From contig KE546965.1 of assembly GCA_000442125.1 (NCBI GenBank), forward strand, positions 1,054,001 through 1,118,000: DNA of 64,000 bases, read 5' to 3'. Each line of letters starts with the position of its first letter. Position 1 is the first letter of the stretch. Shown one piece after another: positions 50,949 to 61,540 of the stretch. The position numbers and the translations under genes are program-made. Below the pieces are notes generated by a model. It saw nothing but the letters and a program-made list of their open reading frames with translations, was not told the DNA's origin and did no database searches. This stretch comes from Opeltia flavorubescens. Its lineage: Eukaryota; Ascomycota; Lecanoromycetes; Teloschistales; Teloschistaceae.

Positions 50949-52040
50949 CTAGGCCGTAACTTTCTGCTTATTCCCCGAAAACATAGCCATAAAACTCCTT
51001 CTCCTCCCCATCTTCCTCACCTTCCCCGCCCTCCTATCCATCGGACTCATCTCCCTCGGCATATCCGGCACTGGCGGGCTCTGCAACGGCGGACTCGGCA
51101 TCTTATTATCGCTCGTCGCTGGCCTACTCCTCTCCGGCTGCAAATTCAATTTCTCCGGCCTCGAAGCTTTGCGGCTCCTTCCCCTTCCCAGTAGCGTATT
51201 CGATCGCTTATTGTTGGTATTATCCATTGTATCCTCGCCAGAGTCTTTGCACAGGTTGTCGATCTCGCCTTGTACGGTGTTGCCGTTTGTGGCGAGGTAT
51301 TCTTCGGCTATGGGGACGTATCGAATGATGCCGCGGTCGGGGAGGACGCCGAGGAGGTCTGAGAGGAAATTTTGTATGACGACGGTGTTTCTTTTATTGG
51401 TGGTGGGTTGCATCTGGGAGGGGAGGGCGGTGATGGTGACGAGGTAGGCGGAGTCGAAGTTTCCGGCGAAGAGGAGGCATTCGGAGTGATTTAAAGTTAT
51501 GAAGATGGAGGAGATTGGTCGGCTGTACCTTTGTGAGAGATGGTGGGAGAGGTCTTGGAGGAAGGTATATTCGTCTTTGACCTGATATGTCAGTTAATAC
51601 CGGATGAATCAAGACAGCGCGTAGAGTTCGTGTCTTACGATGACATTCGTCTTGACTTCACATGTGATGACAGAATACCGGTTGACTCGATCTCGTGCCG
51701 TGACGTTAGGTTCCCGATACGCGAAGACCTCGCTGTAAAATTGACTTTTCCGCCGAGACAGGTCGGTACTCGCTCGGTCTTTGTTGACCATTGCAATGAG
51801 TGCAGCGTCCCCTGGACTTCCTCGACCATACGGTCCTGATATTGCGTTCTCGTCTATCAGATCTGGTTTTTGTAAAGTGACAGGCTCGACTTCATCGGCA
51901 AAGGAAAAGGTGGAGCGAGCAGGTGATATTAAGCCATGATCTCGCTTGGAGACTGAGTGACCGGCTGGTCGAGGAAACGCATTGCTGGCGTCGAAAGAGT
52001 TGCGAGAGGACAGGCCTGACCTTGGTGGGGTAGGCATCAT
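50949..52040 (-). CDS. MIF/tautomerase-fold domain protein with disordered flanks
   Basis: Two exons (52040-51639 and 51581-50949; the 57-base intron starts with GTAAGA) give 344 residues. The middle, about residues 120-235, reads as a macrophage-migration-inhibitory-factor fold, with VKTNVIVKDEYTFLQDLS, SSIFITLNHSECLLFAGN and TVVIQNFLSDLLGVLPDRG at the expected spacing. In true MIF the catalytic Pro is residue 1 after Met removal. Here the domain is internal and that place is not an N-terminal Pro, so tautomerase activity is doubtful. The N-terminal part is Ser/Pro/Arg-rich and the C-terminal part is basic and Pro-rich. I chose the ATG pair at 52040. The frame is open further upstream to 52286, where a longer form could start, but that stretch looks non-conserved. 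The cell role is unknown. Confidence 0.8.
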
Positions 52041-53627
52041 GGGGAGTTGATCGAGCGAGGTCAAAGAGCAGTGTTGACTTTGAACTCTAAGGTCTCGGAT
52101 TCGAGGTTCTTTGTTGCAGCGAAGAAGCCCGAGGTTCTCGTGATCAAGGTTGAATGCCGAGGGGTTCAGAGGGAGGCTGCAGCAAATTCCTGCACTGCAG
52201 AGCACTGACCAGGTGAAGGATAGATGTGTGATGGGTAGTGAAGCAGGTATGAAGCGCTTAGAGAAATCCTTAGGGAAGTCGAGCACGAGGGCAAAGTGGC
52301 AATAGGATGTTTAGGGCGGATAGTAGGGGAATAGGAATAAGAAGAGATGATGTGTATGGGAGAGGGAACGACGACAGCAAAACATGATCATCGTCTCCCA
52401 GACCGTTCTGGTTCACTTAGCGGTTCAATTCAGCCAGCCGCGATGGTATTCTTTGGGAAGGAGGCCAAACCAGATTGGTGGAGATGGAAGCTATCATCGC
52501 CTAAGGATGAACTACTCGGAAGAGGATTGGCTAGATAGACTACGATCAATCAGGCCCCAGGTTAACTCCACTTGGTCTGGTCCATCAGCCTCGCTGCCAA
52601 TTCCTAGAGGATCTTCCCGAAACCCCTTATCGTCTATCGGTCTTCTGTTCCATTTATATCTCTGGCCACACCCTCTTTCGTAGATATATTCTATCTCCAC
52701 CCAATTGATAAGGCAGCCTCTCTGCGGCATATTCCCTCATCTTGGGAGTGGTTGCACAATGACTCCCAAAAAGATAAATCATTTCCACCGAGTCCTAGCT
52801 GGACAACCATGGTTGATCCATCGTTTTGACGGCTATGCACCCCTCGGCGGAGACGAAGGATTACCCTGACTGCATTTTGCACCGACGCTCGGACGATATA
52901 GACTTGGTCCGAGCATTTTGAGCAAGATCACGGCTTGCGATGTTCGAAAAACATATTGCTGGCAGTTATGACTCGTTTCTGTTCGGCTTGTGTTACTCCA
53001 GTACGATGGCATTACAACCAGAAGAGTGAAACGCTCGATTTATGGCAACACAAAGATCGGGTGTTACCTGTCAACAGCTCGTGCATGCAGGATCCCGGTT
53101 GAGTATGCGCTGAAGTCAACTCGATGCAGTTGTTGCCGGTCTCTTTTCGCTCCATCAAGTTGTTGTTGTGTAACAATACTCGCAGCCGACTTTGAACATT
53201 TTTGCGGGGTCTATGCACATTTCTTACGTGAGATCTGTTTCATGGGTAATTGCATATGCGTCCTCGATCATCGGTAAAGTTGACGGCAAGTAAATTCTGC
53301 CTTGTCGGTTCATATATTGTCTTACTGCTGGTGAAATACTTCTTCCACGAATCCTCATGATTAAGAGCCTTACGGTTGATCGGGAGTATTCGGTGATGAT
53401 CATAGGCTGTTCTCTTCAATATGCGGCTCAAAGCGGAAATATGCGGGTAAAGACTTGATCATTAAGTAGTCTTGACGTCAAGCGCATTTTCCCTATGACG
53501 CCGACCATGGGAATGTCTCGATATTCGACAAATACCTATCCTGCAACATTTCGGTTTGTCGAAGGAGCATCAATCCGTTAGGAACACAGACAACTTCAAT
53601 CCCCCAATATACATATTCAGTATCAAG
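52041..53627. other. divergent intergenic region
   Basis: About 1.6 kb upstream of both the MIF-domain gene and the small Gly-rich gene. Frames up to 99 codons overlap on both strands without a domain. It probably holds both promoters; nothing else seen. Confidence 0.45.
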
Positions 53628-54047
53628 ATGGACGGCGATCACACAGCTAAGACATTCGAGCAAGGCGCCAACTCGGCCATGAAAGATCAAGAGCTCACCA
53701 GTGGCGTACACGAATCCGTCAACCAAATAGTACAAAGCCTCATGACTCGAATACGGAAGGAAGCTGACCTAAAGTAGCCTGCGGCTGGCGACAAGACTCA
53801 AGGCACCGGCACAAGCATGTTCTCCAAGGACGGTGCTGTTGGCAAGATGTTCAACGGTTCGTGAAATCTCCTCTCGGGGAGAAATGAACACATGCTAAAA
53901 CGCAACCCAGCGGATGGCGCGCTAGGAGGTACAGCTCAGAAAGTTGGAGGGCCCTTTGATAAAGAGGGGGCAGTTGGGAAGAATTTCAATGCCGATGGCA
54001 AGATCGGGGGTATGGTGCAAGAGAACCTAGCAAACAAGAAGATGTAG
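53628..54047 (+). CDS. small Gly/Asp-rich repeat protein, conserved fungal type
   Basis: Three exons (53628-53729, 53778-53856, 53911-54047) total exactly 106 codons, giving 105 residues. The unspliced frame meets a TAG at 53775, but this is the AG end of a 48-base intron with a CTGAC branch site; the second intron is 53857-53910. The C-terminal half has two copies of a 19-residue unit, FSKDGAVGKMFNADGALGG and FDKEGAVGKNFNADGKIGG, joined by TAQKVGGP, then a Lys-rich end. There is no signal peptide, membrane helix or catalytic motif. Small hydrophilic fungal proteins with repeated 'F..DGAIG' units occur widely, often stress- or conidiation-linked, but I cannot name this one. An in-frame ATG at 53556 would add 24 residues and is less likely. 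Confidence 0.75.
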
Positions 54048-54379
54048 CCCAGAATTTCATGGCGATTTCGACTGAGGGGAGCAAATGGAAGTTTCCGGGA
54101 CATAGGTCATATTAGGTTCAAAAAATGGATTTAATTCAATTTTGACTTTGACTGGACTTGCGAGATTGAATCCAAAATTCATTATTTTGTTATCTTGATC
54201 ATGAGCCATAGATAAGGCTGTTGATGTTGTATTGTTTTGAGATTTGGTAAAAGTGAGACACCTTCTGGAAGACTTACTTGAATACAACAACACCCTTCCA
54301 TCCAACTTGAAGCGTCATCACAACCAACCCATATCAGTCACCATTCTCCACCCACAGCCAGCTCCGCTTGCCACCTGTC

Positions 54380-54929
54380 ATGCCTAAAGAGTCCTCCAAG
54401 ATACCTGCGAAACGGGGCCGTCCAGCCTTCAAACCACCCCGCCCCGCCGGCAGCAAGCCTGCGAAATCCAAACCCACGCCTCGCCGAAAATCAGCACCGG
54501 CTCCTACGCTTGACACTTCCGAGGAAGACTCTGCAATCTTGCCCGAAGGGAACACTGACGTCGAATCGGAATCGTCCGACACCGTGGGGCAGCTGGCAGG
54601 TACACAAGATCCGCCACCAGTGATACCGTCCGACTTACTCACGAGATTGATACACTATCATCTGGAGAAGAAGGCTGATGGAGCTACAAAGATTGGAAAG
54701 GATGCGAATGCGCTTGTGGGAAAGTACATGGAAACATTTGTGAGGGAAGCCATTGCGCGGGCGGCCTTCGAGCGGGCCCAGACAGAGCAGGAGGCAGGTA
54801 CGGGAGATGGATTCCTGGAGGTTGGCAGCCTATTTGGAACATAGGGCAGGCCTGGACACGAATGCTGACGAAATACTATAGGTGGAAGATTTGGAGAAGC
54901 TTGCTCCACAGCTACTGCTGGACTTCTAG
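54380..54929 (+). CDS. CENP-X / MHF2 histone-fold protein
   Basis: Two exons (54380-54820 and 54882-54929) give 162 residues. The C-terminal part, from about residue 88, is the CENP-X histone fold: LLTRLIHYHLEK, then ANALVGKYMETFVREAIARA, then, across the intron, the diagnostic end VEDLEKLAPQLLLDF. CENP-X pairs with CENP-S (MHF1) to form a tetramer. It binds DNA at kinetochores and, with the FANCM/Mph1 helicase, at stalled forks. The first 80 residues are a basic, Pro/Lys-rich tail (PAKRGRPAFKPPRPAG, an AT-hook-like GRP core), longer than in yeast or human. Without splicing the frame would end in GSLFGT at 54843, losing the conserved end, so the splice is well supported. The codon at 54368 is a TTG; I take the ATG at 54380. 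Confidence 0.9.
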
Positions 54930-55810
54930 GTCACATGATTCGACCATATTCAAGAACTGACTGCACGGGGATCCAGCTGTCACGGAATTGAGTGATTAGG
55001 AATGGTCCTTTGAGCTCAGTCTACAGGTTTGTTCCTGCGAGGAAATGCACGTGCTGGTTGGGAATCCAAGCCAATCTGGAATAGACGACGGTGATCCTCG
55101 AGGACGTCGTAAGCCATGACACCCCAAATTAAGACTCAAGCAAGCGCCCATAGTAGTACCTACGACTTCTACATTAAGATTCTGACAGCGCATGAAAGCA
55201 GGGGGGCCAATCGTTAAGATCCGAAACCTGGAACACCAAACCTGCGACAAAGTTCCCCTGAAGCTAAGCGCCACGGCTATTCCCCAATCTCATTTGATCA
55301 ATGCGAAATGCAGCACACCTCCGATGACTGGCTTCACCTTTGCATTGTAGGCAAATGGTATTCATATGATCGATCCTACAAAAAACTCTATACATAGGTT
55401 CTCTATTTTCATCTCTCTCTACAACACTCAAGGTTGTATGAGAGGAATGTGACTGAGCCACAAGGACTCGTGGACGAAATCAGCGTGATTGCTCCTTTTC
55501 ATAGTCCATGAATATTATCATGAAACTCATCCTGTTCGAAAAGCGCGCTTCGTTGCCACTGGTCTATTTGCAGTTTGAGGTCGCATGATTGATCCTGTGG
55601 TTCAGCCTCCGATGAAGCCACTTCATATCATGCAGCGCTTCCACCTTCTTCACCTGCTTCTTCATCCGTTTTCTGTTCCATCTTCTTTCGTTCTTCTTCT
55701 CTCTGTCAAGTCGCTTCTCCAATTTTCCTTGCAGTCGCTCATTCAATTCTACACTGCGCTGGACGCTCTTTACATAATCTAATACCAAACAACAACACAT
55801 ATCTGTCGCT
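54930..55810. other. intergenic, promoter of the cupredoxin gene
   Basis: About 880 bases. Frames are short. The last 200 bases are CT-rich on the plus strand (TTCTTC and CTTCC runs), which is typical of a strong fungal promoter and leader. No other feature seen. Confidence 0.45.
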
Positions 55811-56847
55811 ATGTTTACGCCAATGAAGCTTCTTTCGACCCTTGCTCTTGCCGGTGGTGCTCTTGCGCAGTATGGTGGAGGCTCGAGTTATGGCTCCAGT
55901 TATGGCAGTGGTTCTAGTGGAAGCGGTAGCAGCAGTGGTAGCAGCTCATCGGTGGCCGCCGCTCCTGCGTCTTCCGGAACAGCAGCAGCATCCGGACAGG
56001 TCATGGTGCACGTTGTGAAAGTTTCCAACAAAAAGGGAGACCTCGTCTTCGAGCCCAACAATCTCCAAGCTGCCGCTGGAGATATGGTCCAGTTCCACTT
56101 CTATCCCAAGGTACGTATATCATACATTCATGAATAATAATCGAGCTCCCAAATTAACCACCGAATCGTACAGAACCACAGCGTTGTCCAATCTACATTC
56201 GACCAACCCTGCCAACCCATCAAGAACAACATGCCAGCAGCCGCTGGCTTCTTCTCAGGCTTCATGCCCGTAAAACCAGACGCCGCGATGATGCCTTCCT
56301 ACACCATCATGGTCAACGATACGAAACCCATCTGGTACTACTGCAGCCAAGGTGACCACTGCCAAGATGGGATGGTCGGAGTCATAAACCCGTAAGCACA
56401 CGCCTCCTTTCCCCACTGAATCATCCCGTATAGATCATCATACTGACCTGCCATCACAGACCCGCGGCTAATCAGTCACGCACCATTGAATCCTTCACAA
56501 GTCTCGCTAAAAAGGCTACGGAAAATCTTAGCCCAGGACAGTCTTCCTCGGGATCGTCTTCATCGTCGTCATCTGGTAGCTACGGATCAGGCAGCTCAGG
56601 ATCTTCCGCTCCTTCGAGCGCAGCGGCCCCCGCAACCCCCAGTACCGGCAGCACCGTCACCATGCCACTCGCAGGCACGAACTCCTCAACAGGTACAACA
56701 GGCGCTGCTACGCCAAGTGGCAGCTCCGGCGGACCAGCGACGCCGCCATTCCAAGGTGGAGCTGATGCATTCGCGTCGAGATTGGGTATCTTCGGTAGTA
56801 TGGGGCTTGCAGGTGTGGTCAGCTTGGTCGTTGCAGGGCTTCTTTAG
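55811..56847 (+). CDS. GPI-anchored extracellular cupredoxin (plastocyanin-like), Ser-rich
   Basis: Three exons (55811-56110, 56174-56391, 56460-56847) total 302 codons, giving 301 residues. A signal peptide (about 1-19, ending ALA-Q) is followed by a Gly/Ser/Tyr-rich linker (20-60). The cupredoxin fold lies at about 62-190, with VKVSNKKGDLVFEPNNLQA and DMVQFHFYPKNHSVVQS. The type-1 copper ligands look present: His in NHSVVQ and the Cys...His...Met group in YYCSQGDHCQDGM. A long Ser/Thr/Gly/Pro-rich stalk and a C-terminal hydrophobic tail (LGIFGSMGLAGVVSLVVAG) indicate a GPI anchor in membrane or wall. Fungal relatives are described as extracellular serine-rich proteins and are often highly expressed on infection or surface contact; a redox or copper-binding role is inferred. 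Confidence 0.9.
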
Positions 56848-57604
56848 GCGAGATGGATGTGTGTAAAAATTTGGTTGCGGAGATTTATACTGCACAAAAC
56901 GGCGTTGGGGAAACAATTATTTTTTTTTCTCTTTTCGGGGGAGGGGATGGTTTTAGATACCTACCGAGAGCAGCAGTTAGATCTGCTCGTATTTTGTAGA
57001 TAAGAAGTCATTGTATTTATTTTTTCCCATGGTCAAATTCCATGAATTCGATGTTTCTATATTTGAGGATCTTCCTTTCCGGTGATTTTTTGCAGCAAAA
57101 TCAAGATTCGGCTTCCTTAGTATTATAGGACTCACTTCTCAAGCGAGACGAAACATCAAGGTAGCCAAGCATTACTACTTCAATGCATGTCGCTGACAGA
57201 GATTGCTGTATAAGCCATCTCTATTCCAAAAAAAAAATGCGATTAGGGGGAAAAGATTAAAAACATTCACAACGACGATGATCTTCCCTTTCCCCTTTTT
57301 CCCTCTTTGGCGTTTGCATTTTTTCGGCAACTTCCGAGACAGGGTTTTCTGGGGTCTTTTTCATAGGATTCCTCTATTTGTAAGACTCGTTCCTTCGGTG
57401 TAACCATTTGTCAGAATGTGTGTGTGGATGAATTTTGGTTGTTACGTCACTTGAGCTACGGACCAAAGTTAGGACGAAGGTCAAGACGAGATTTAGGTAT
57501 ATATCCAGGGCTGCTGGCATCTCAGAACAATTAAGCAAGCTTTCTACCTCCAACCTCCTTCCATCACTTCTATTCCAGCACGTGAAAAGAAATCAAAATA
57601 CACA
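56848..57604. other. intergenic region
   Basis: About 750 bases with poly-T and poly-A runs (56921-56935 and near 57230). It holds the 3' end of the cupredoxin gene and the promoter of the ABM gene; nothing else seen. Confidence 0.45.
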
Positions 57605-58023
57605 ATGGCAGCCCCAACCCCAGCAAGAGGAATATCCTTCCACGTAACCATCATCGTCGCTCCCGAAAACGCCTCGAAATTCCTCGAATCGTCCCGCCAG
57701 GTCTTCAAAGACATAGCCGCTGAGCCGAAATGCCTATACTTTTCACTCGTCGAGTCGGCGGAGCAGAAGGGCAAGTTTAAGATTGTGGAGAATTGGGCCA
57801 TGAGCTTTGGGGAGTTTCAGAAGGTAGGTTTTTTGTGTTTCTCTTCTAGAGGAAGGGAAGGGAAGGTATTGACGTTGTGGTGCATTAGGAACAAATGACG
57901 AAGCCGTATTATAAGCCTTACGAAGAGGCTACGAAACCGCTTTGGCTCGAGGAGAGGACGGGGGAGCTGTTTGAGCTGTTACCGGCGGAGTGGACGCACC
58001 AGAAGGAGGAGAATGTTAAATGA
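57605..58023 (+). CDS. ABM-domain (antibiotic biosynthesis monooxygenase-like) protein
   Basis: Two exons (57605-57823 and 57889-58023) give 117 residues, the size of a single ABM dimeric ferredoxin-like barrel. The first strand reads GISFHVTIIVAPENASKFLES, the middle CLYFSLVESAEQKGKFKIVENWA, and the second exon supplies KPYYKPYEEATKPLWLEERTGELFELLPAEW. The order strand-helix-strand-ENW-helix-strand is standard for the family. Members include small heme-degrading or quinone-forming oxygenases and many proteins without known activity. There is no signal peptide, so it should be cytosolic. Unspliced reading ends soon after the donor at 57824, which supports the intron. Its 3' end is about 110 bases from the convergent SWC5 gene. 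The substrate is unknown. Confidence 0.85.
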
Positions 58024-58132
58024 TTCGGTCGAATGATTGATGGAGCTGATATCAAAGGAGGCAATGTTGAAAAAGGAGCTTGCTACCTGGCATGAATCCA
58101 ATGTTGAAGATGATGATCTTACTCTTTGATCT

Positions 58133-59225
58133 CTACTTCGTCCTAGCATTCTTCAGGTCCTCCTCCCTTTTCGCCTCTGTTCTTCCCAAAAATTCCATCC
58201 TTCCCAGATACCCACCCTTTGCCTTCTCCGCTGTATCCAGCTCCTCCTTCAGCCCTTCCTTATCAACATGAGACGCCCAGTCCAGTTTTGATTTCTCAAT
58301 GGTGTTCAATTTCGGTCCATTACTTGCAGCAGTCGTGGGCGGAAGACCTTTGACTACACCCTCTGGGTTTGGTTCGAACATTGAAGGTCGCTTTTTTGGT
58401 CTTCGAAGGGGCTTGCCGCCTCCGGGAGCTGATGGAGAGATGGAGGAATGTTGTTGCTCTGAGGGTTGGGGTAAGGACTGGAGGTATAAGCGGGCTTCGG
58501 CGGAGGATTTTGGGACGGTCTTCGTTTCTGTGATGGTTTCGCCGGCAAATTTATAGGTCCGTTTGATGACTATTCGGTCTTCGTGGATGGTGTGGGAGGA
58601 TGTACCGGATGCTTTCAGTGCTTTGATTTCTTCCCTCGTCATGCTTGGCGGCATTACGTCTGTTGGAGGGTCTGTTTGAGTATCTCTCGATACGGTACGG
58701 CTTTCTTCCTGAACGTTTTTGTTCGCGTGCGGCGGCGGGGATGGAGGCTTTGGTGGAGCGGAGTTCAGTCTCGCCCATAGAGCATCGATATCGGCGGTAG
58801 CGCCTTCAGAGGTTGCAAGTGGTTTTTTCTCTTGCTCCCTAGACGTCCGAGAAGATCAGACTGCGGTGCAAGACGTAGCTTTAGCTTCTCTCCAAGAAGG
58901 GTATCATGTAGACTTACGCTGCTCTGCCTAGTTTACGGTCTCTAACCCGCATACCAATGGCACTTTCTTCAGTGCCTTCCTCTGCGTTGTGGCTCCCCTT
59001 ACCCTTCTTTCTCCGCTTCTTCTTGCCCTCTTTGACCACGCCTTCATCGCCTGAGTCTTCTATTGTTCTTTTCTTGCGGCTTTTTCCCTTTGCTCCTTTC
59101 GAATTTTCACCGTCGGATGCTGAGGAGTCATCGCCTGAGGATGGGGAAAGTGAGCCGCCGAAGTCGCTGTCGGCGGCGGAGTCGTAATTATCGTCTTGAG
59201 GGGCCGGAACAGTCGGAGGCGCCAT
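58133..59225 (-). CDS. SWC5: SWR1-complex subunit SWC5 (BCNT-C domain, Craniofacial development protein 1 family)
   Basis: Two exons (59225-58918 and 58838-58133) total 1014 bases, giving 337 residues. Swc5 stimulates the SWR1 complex, which swaps H2A for H2A.Z in chromatin. The N-terminal third is strongly acidic and Ser-rich (DSDFGGSLSPSSGDDSS...), matching the histone-binding acidic stretch, followed by a Lys/Arg-rich segment. Across the intron, ATADIDALWARLNS is a conserved family element. The C-terminal BCNT domain is complete, with RTYKFAGETITETKTV, then LDWASHVDKEGLKEELDTAE and GGYLGRMEFLGRTE. The gene is divergent from the macro-domain gene, with start codons 257 bases apart. Confidence 0.92.
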
Positions 59226-59481
59226 GTTGTATGGTAGGGGAGATGTAGCCAGTCGTCGACAAGCGAAATGAATAGCTCAATCGAAGGTCTCTTACAAGAG
59301 TAGATCGGAGGAGAATCGCGACAGATACTAGAAGTGGAAGTGATGAGAGGAAGGCGGGACATCCCGCCAAAAATCTGTATCACGTTCCCTGTCTCCTGCC
59401 AAATGCACTGCTTCCTTCCTGCAATCCTTTCGCTTCCTTTCACCTTCTCTGCTTACAAACCTTTTATCGATCAGCCCAGCG
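59226..59481. promoter_or_regulatory. bidirectional promoter between SWC5 and POA1-like genes
   Basis: 256 bases between divergent start codons must serve both genes. No individual site recognised. Confidence 0.5.
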
Positions 59482-60352
59482 ATGGCAGTCATTGACGAAT
59501 GCATTGGTGATATCTTCGATTCTCCACCTCATAGCGTCCTAATCCGTGAGACACCTCACCAATCCTTCTCCAATGACAAATCCTAATCACATCCAGATGC
59601 CTGCAACACAACAGGAAGCTGGGGTAAGGGCGTCGCCGCAGCATTCAAGAGATATGTTCGTTCAATTTCCTATCCCCTAATGACCCCACTTTCCTTCCTA
59701 ATCAGAGCTAATCATCCTCCCATCACAGTCTCCTGCCGCCTACCAGTACCAAAACACTCACTGTAGACGCCCCTCCCCCTCTTCCACTCCTCTGCTCACA
59801 CACCAACGCAACCTCGTCGGCACATGCTTCCTTATCCCTCCCTCGGTCTCTACCCGAAACCCCAACGCCAAACCCACAGAAGCGGAGAAAGAGAAACAAT
59901 TCTGGATCGCATGTCTATTCACGTCGCACGGGTTTGGTAGGAACAAAGATACCGCAAGTGATATACTAGATGCCACAAGAAGTGCTGTGGAGGATCTAGG
60001 GAGGCAAATTGCCGGGTATAAGGAGAGGGTTGAGAGAGGGAAGGGGAAAGACGAGATGGGCGGCTGTGTGGGTGTGAGGATCAATAGTGGGTTATTTGGT
60101 GTGGAGTGGGAGAGGACCAGGGAGGTTTTGGAGGGTTGTGGGGTCGATATGGTTATCATAAGTCCAGGGGAGAGTGAAGAGGGCGAGAAAAAGAAAAGCG
60201 TGACGAGGAAGGGGGTAGCGGCGGATGAGGAGGTAAATGAAGAGAAGGAAAGGGGTGCGAAGGCGCAGAAGCGAAAAAGACAGCCGGAGAAGGAGGTAGA
60301 TACCAGTGGTGGGAAAAAGCAGACGCGATTGAGCTTTGGCAAAGTATCATAA
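59482..60352 (+). CDS. macro-domain protein, POA1-like ADP-ribose 1''-phosphate phosphatase
   Basis: Three exons (59482-59545, 59597-59655, 59729-60352) give 248 residues. The macro domain begins at [31 protein letters not shown], where the ACN and the Gly-rich SWGKGVA loop bind ADP-ribose; SPAAYQYQNTHC and GTCFLIPP follow as in yeast Poa1, which removes the 1''-phosphate left by tRNA splicing. A deamidating or de-ADP-ribosylating role is also possible. The central FWIACLFTSHGFGR continues the fold. Residues after about 200 are a Lys/Glu-rich tail ending KKQTRLSFGKVS, reminiscent of a PCNA-binding (PIP-like) peptide but lacking the usual aromatic pair. The splice phases (1 and 0) fit exactly. 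Convergent with MIS12, with 154 bases between stop codons. Confidence 0.9.
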
Positions 60353-60506
60353 GACGTTCCGCATATTTGAATACTGCTGTTAGGAAGATACCCCACATAG
60401 TTCCCAAGCTCATTATATCACATTGCTTCTTACATACCAACCCCCAATCCAAGCATTCTAAGCGCCTTGATACCTTCCAATCCAACTCCCTCAAAACCAC
60501 AATGAC

Positions 60507-61540
60507 CTACTCCTCCATCCTCTCTCCCCCCATTCCCCCAATCACCCCCTCCAGATCCCGAACTTCTTCCCTCCCAACCCTTACACCCTTCATCGCATCC
60601 CCACTCCCTCCTCCCACTCCCATATCATCGACAACCTTCCGCACCCTCCCTTCAATATATGCTCTTCTCTCCTCCCTCCTACTCTCCCAATCTACATCTC
60701 CAATCTTCTCCGGCAGAGACTTAAGTCGCGGTTTTAATTCCTCGAGAGCGTTGCGCAGAGCAGGGAGTTGGGAGATGAAGAATTGGGTATTCGTTTCCAG
60801 CGGGCTGTAGCGAGTGTCTTTTGCTTTGGTGGTGCTTGGTGAGGAAGATTGGGCGAGGGAAAGGTTTAGAGTCGTAGCTGAGGGGTGGGAGGTTAGGAAT
60901 GCGAGAGAAGGATCTGAGGACGGCGGCGGCGATTGAGTTTCTGCTTTTTTCGGCACGGGAGCGGAGAGGAGGGATTGTAGCTGCGTGATTGTGTTCGCGT
61001 TGCCAGCGTGCGTTCTTCGTAAAGCAAGGTTCAGTTTTCGTGTCTCTTGCACCTTATGCCGGAGCGCGAGTACGGATTCCGGGGTTGGAGTTGTGGACGG
61101 GAGGGGGAGAGCAAGACCTTCGTAATGGCCCAATCGCATCCATGGTGCTAAGTCTTTGTGGACGTGTAGGATGTTGCGCAGAGCGTAGATTTCGAATTTG
61201 TCAAAGGCTTTATCGACGGTTGCTTCGAGCAGTGTTTCCAGCTGGTGAACTCCATTTTCGATCTCGTCTTTCGCGTCTGGGTGCTCTGGGTTTGGGGTTA
61301 CGGTGGAGTCTGATGTGGGAGGATCGGGGCTATAGCCGAGTTGTTGGGGGGGTATAGAAAAGAGACCATTTTCTATGGCTTCGATGGCGCGGTAAATGAT
61401 GGTGTTGACGGTGTTGATGATGTCGTCAATGAGGGACTGTATGATGTAAGTGAACGCTTACGGTTTGAATGGAGGAGTTTGGGTACCAATGGAGTATATC
61501 GAAAATGCTCTGTGAGCAAGGCTTCCTCTTGCTGTGTCAT
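60507..61540 (-). CDS. MIS12: kinetochore protein MIS12 (Mtw1)
   Basis: Two exons (61540-61487 and 61436-60507; 50-base intron) give 327 residues. MIS12 is a subunit of the MIND complex that links inner kinetochore (CENP-C) to the NDC80 and KNL1 parts. The N-terminal signature is present: LLTEHFRYTPL joined by splicing to SLIDDIINTVNTIIYRAIEA, then LFSIPPQQLGYSP. Then come the helical core ETLLEATVDKAFDKFEIYALRNIL and PWMRLGHYEGL, with coiled-coil stretches to about residue 290 and a Gly/Arg/Glu-rich end. The ATG at 61540 is the first in frame, and the donor is GTACCC; a GTAAGC site further on would bring a stop and is rejected. Another kinetochore gene (CENP-X) lies 6 kb away. Confidence 0.92.

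Noticed and set aside
59758-60500. Minus-strand frames of 212 and 114 codons opposite the macro-domain gene.
   Set aside because: Antisense shadows; the plus-strand splice phases and macro-domain motifs are decisive.
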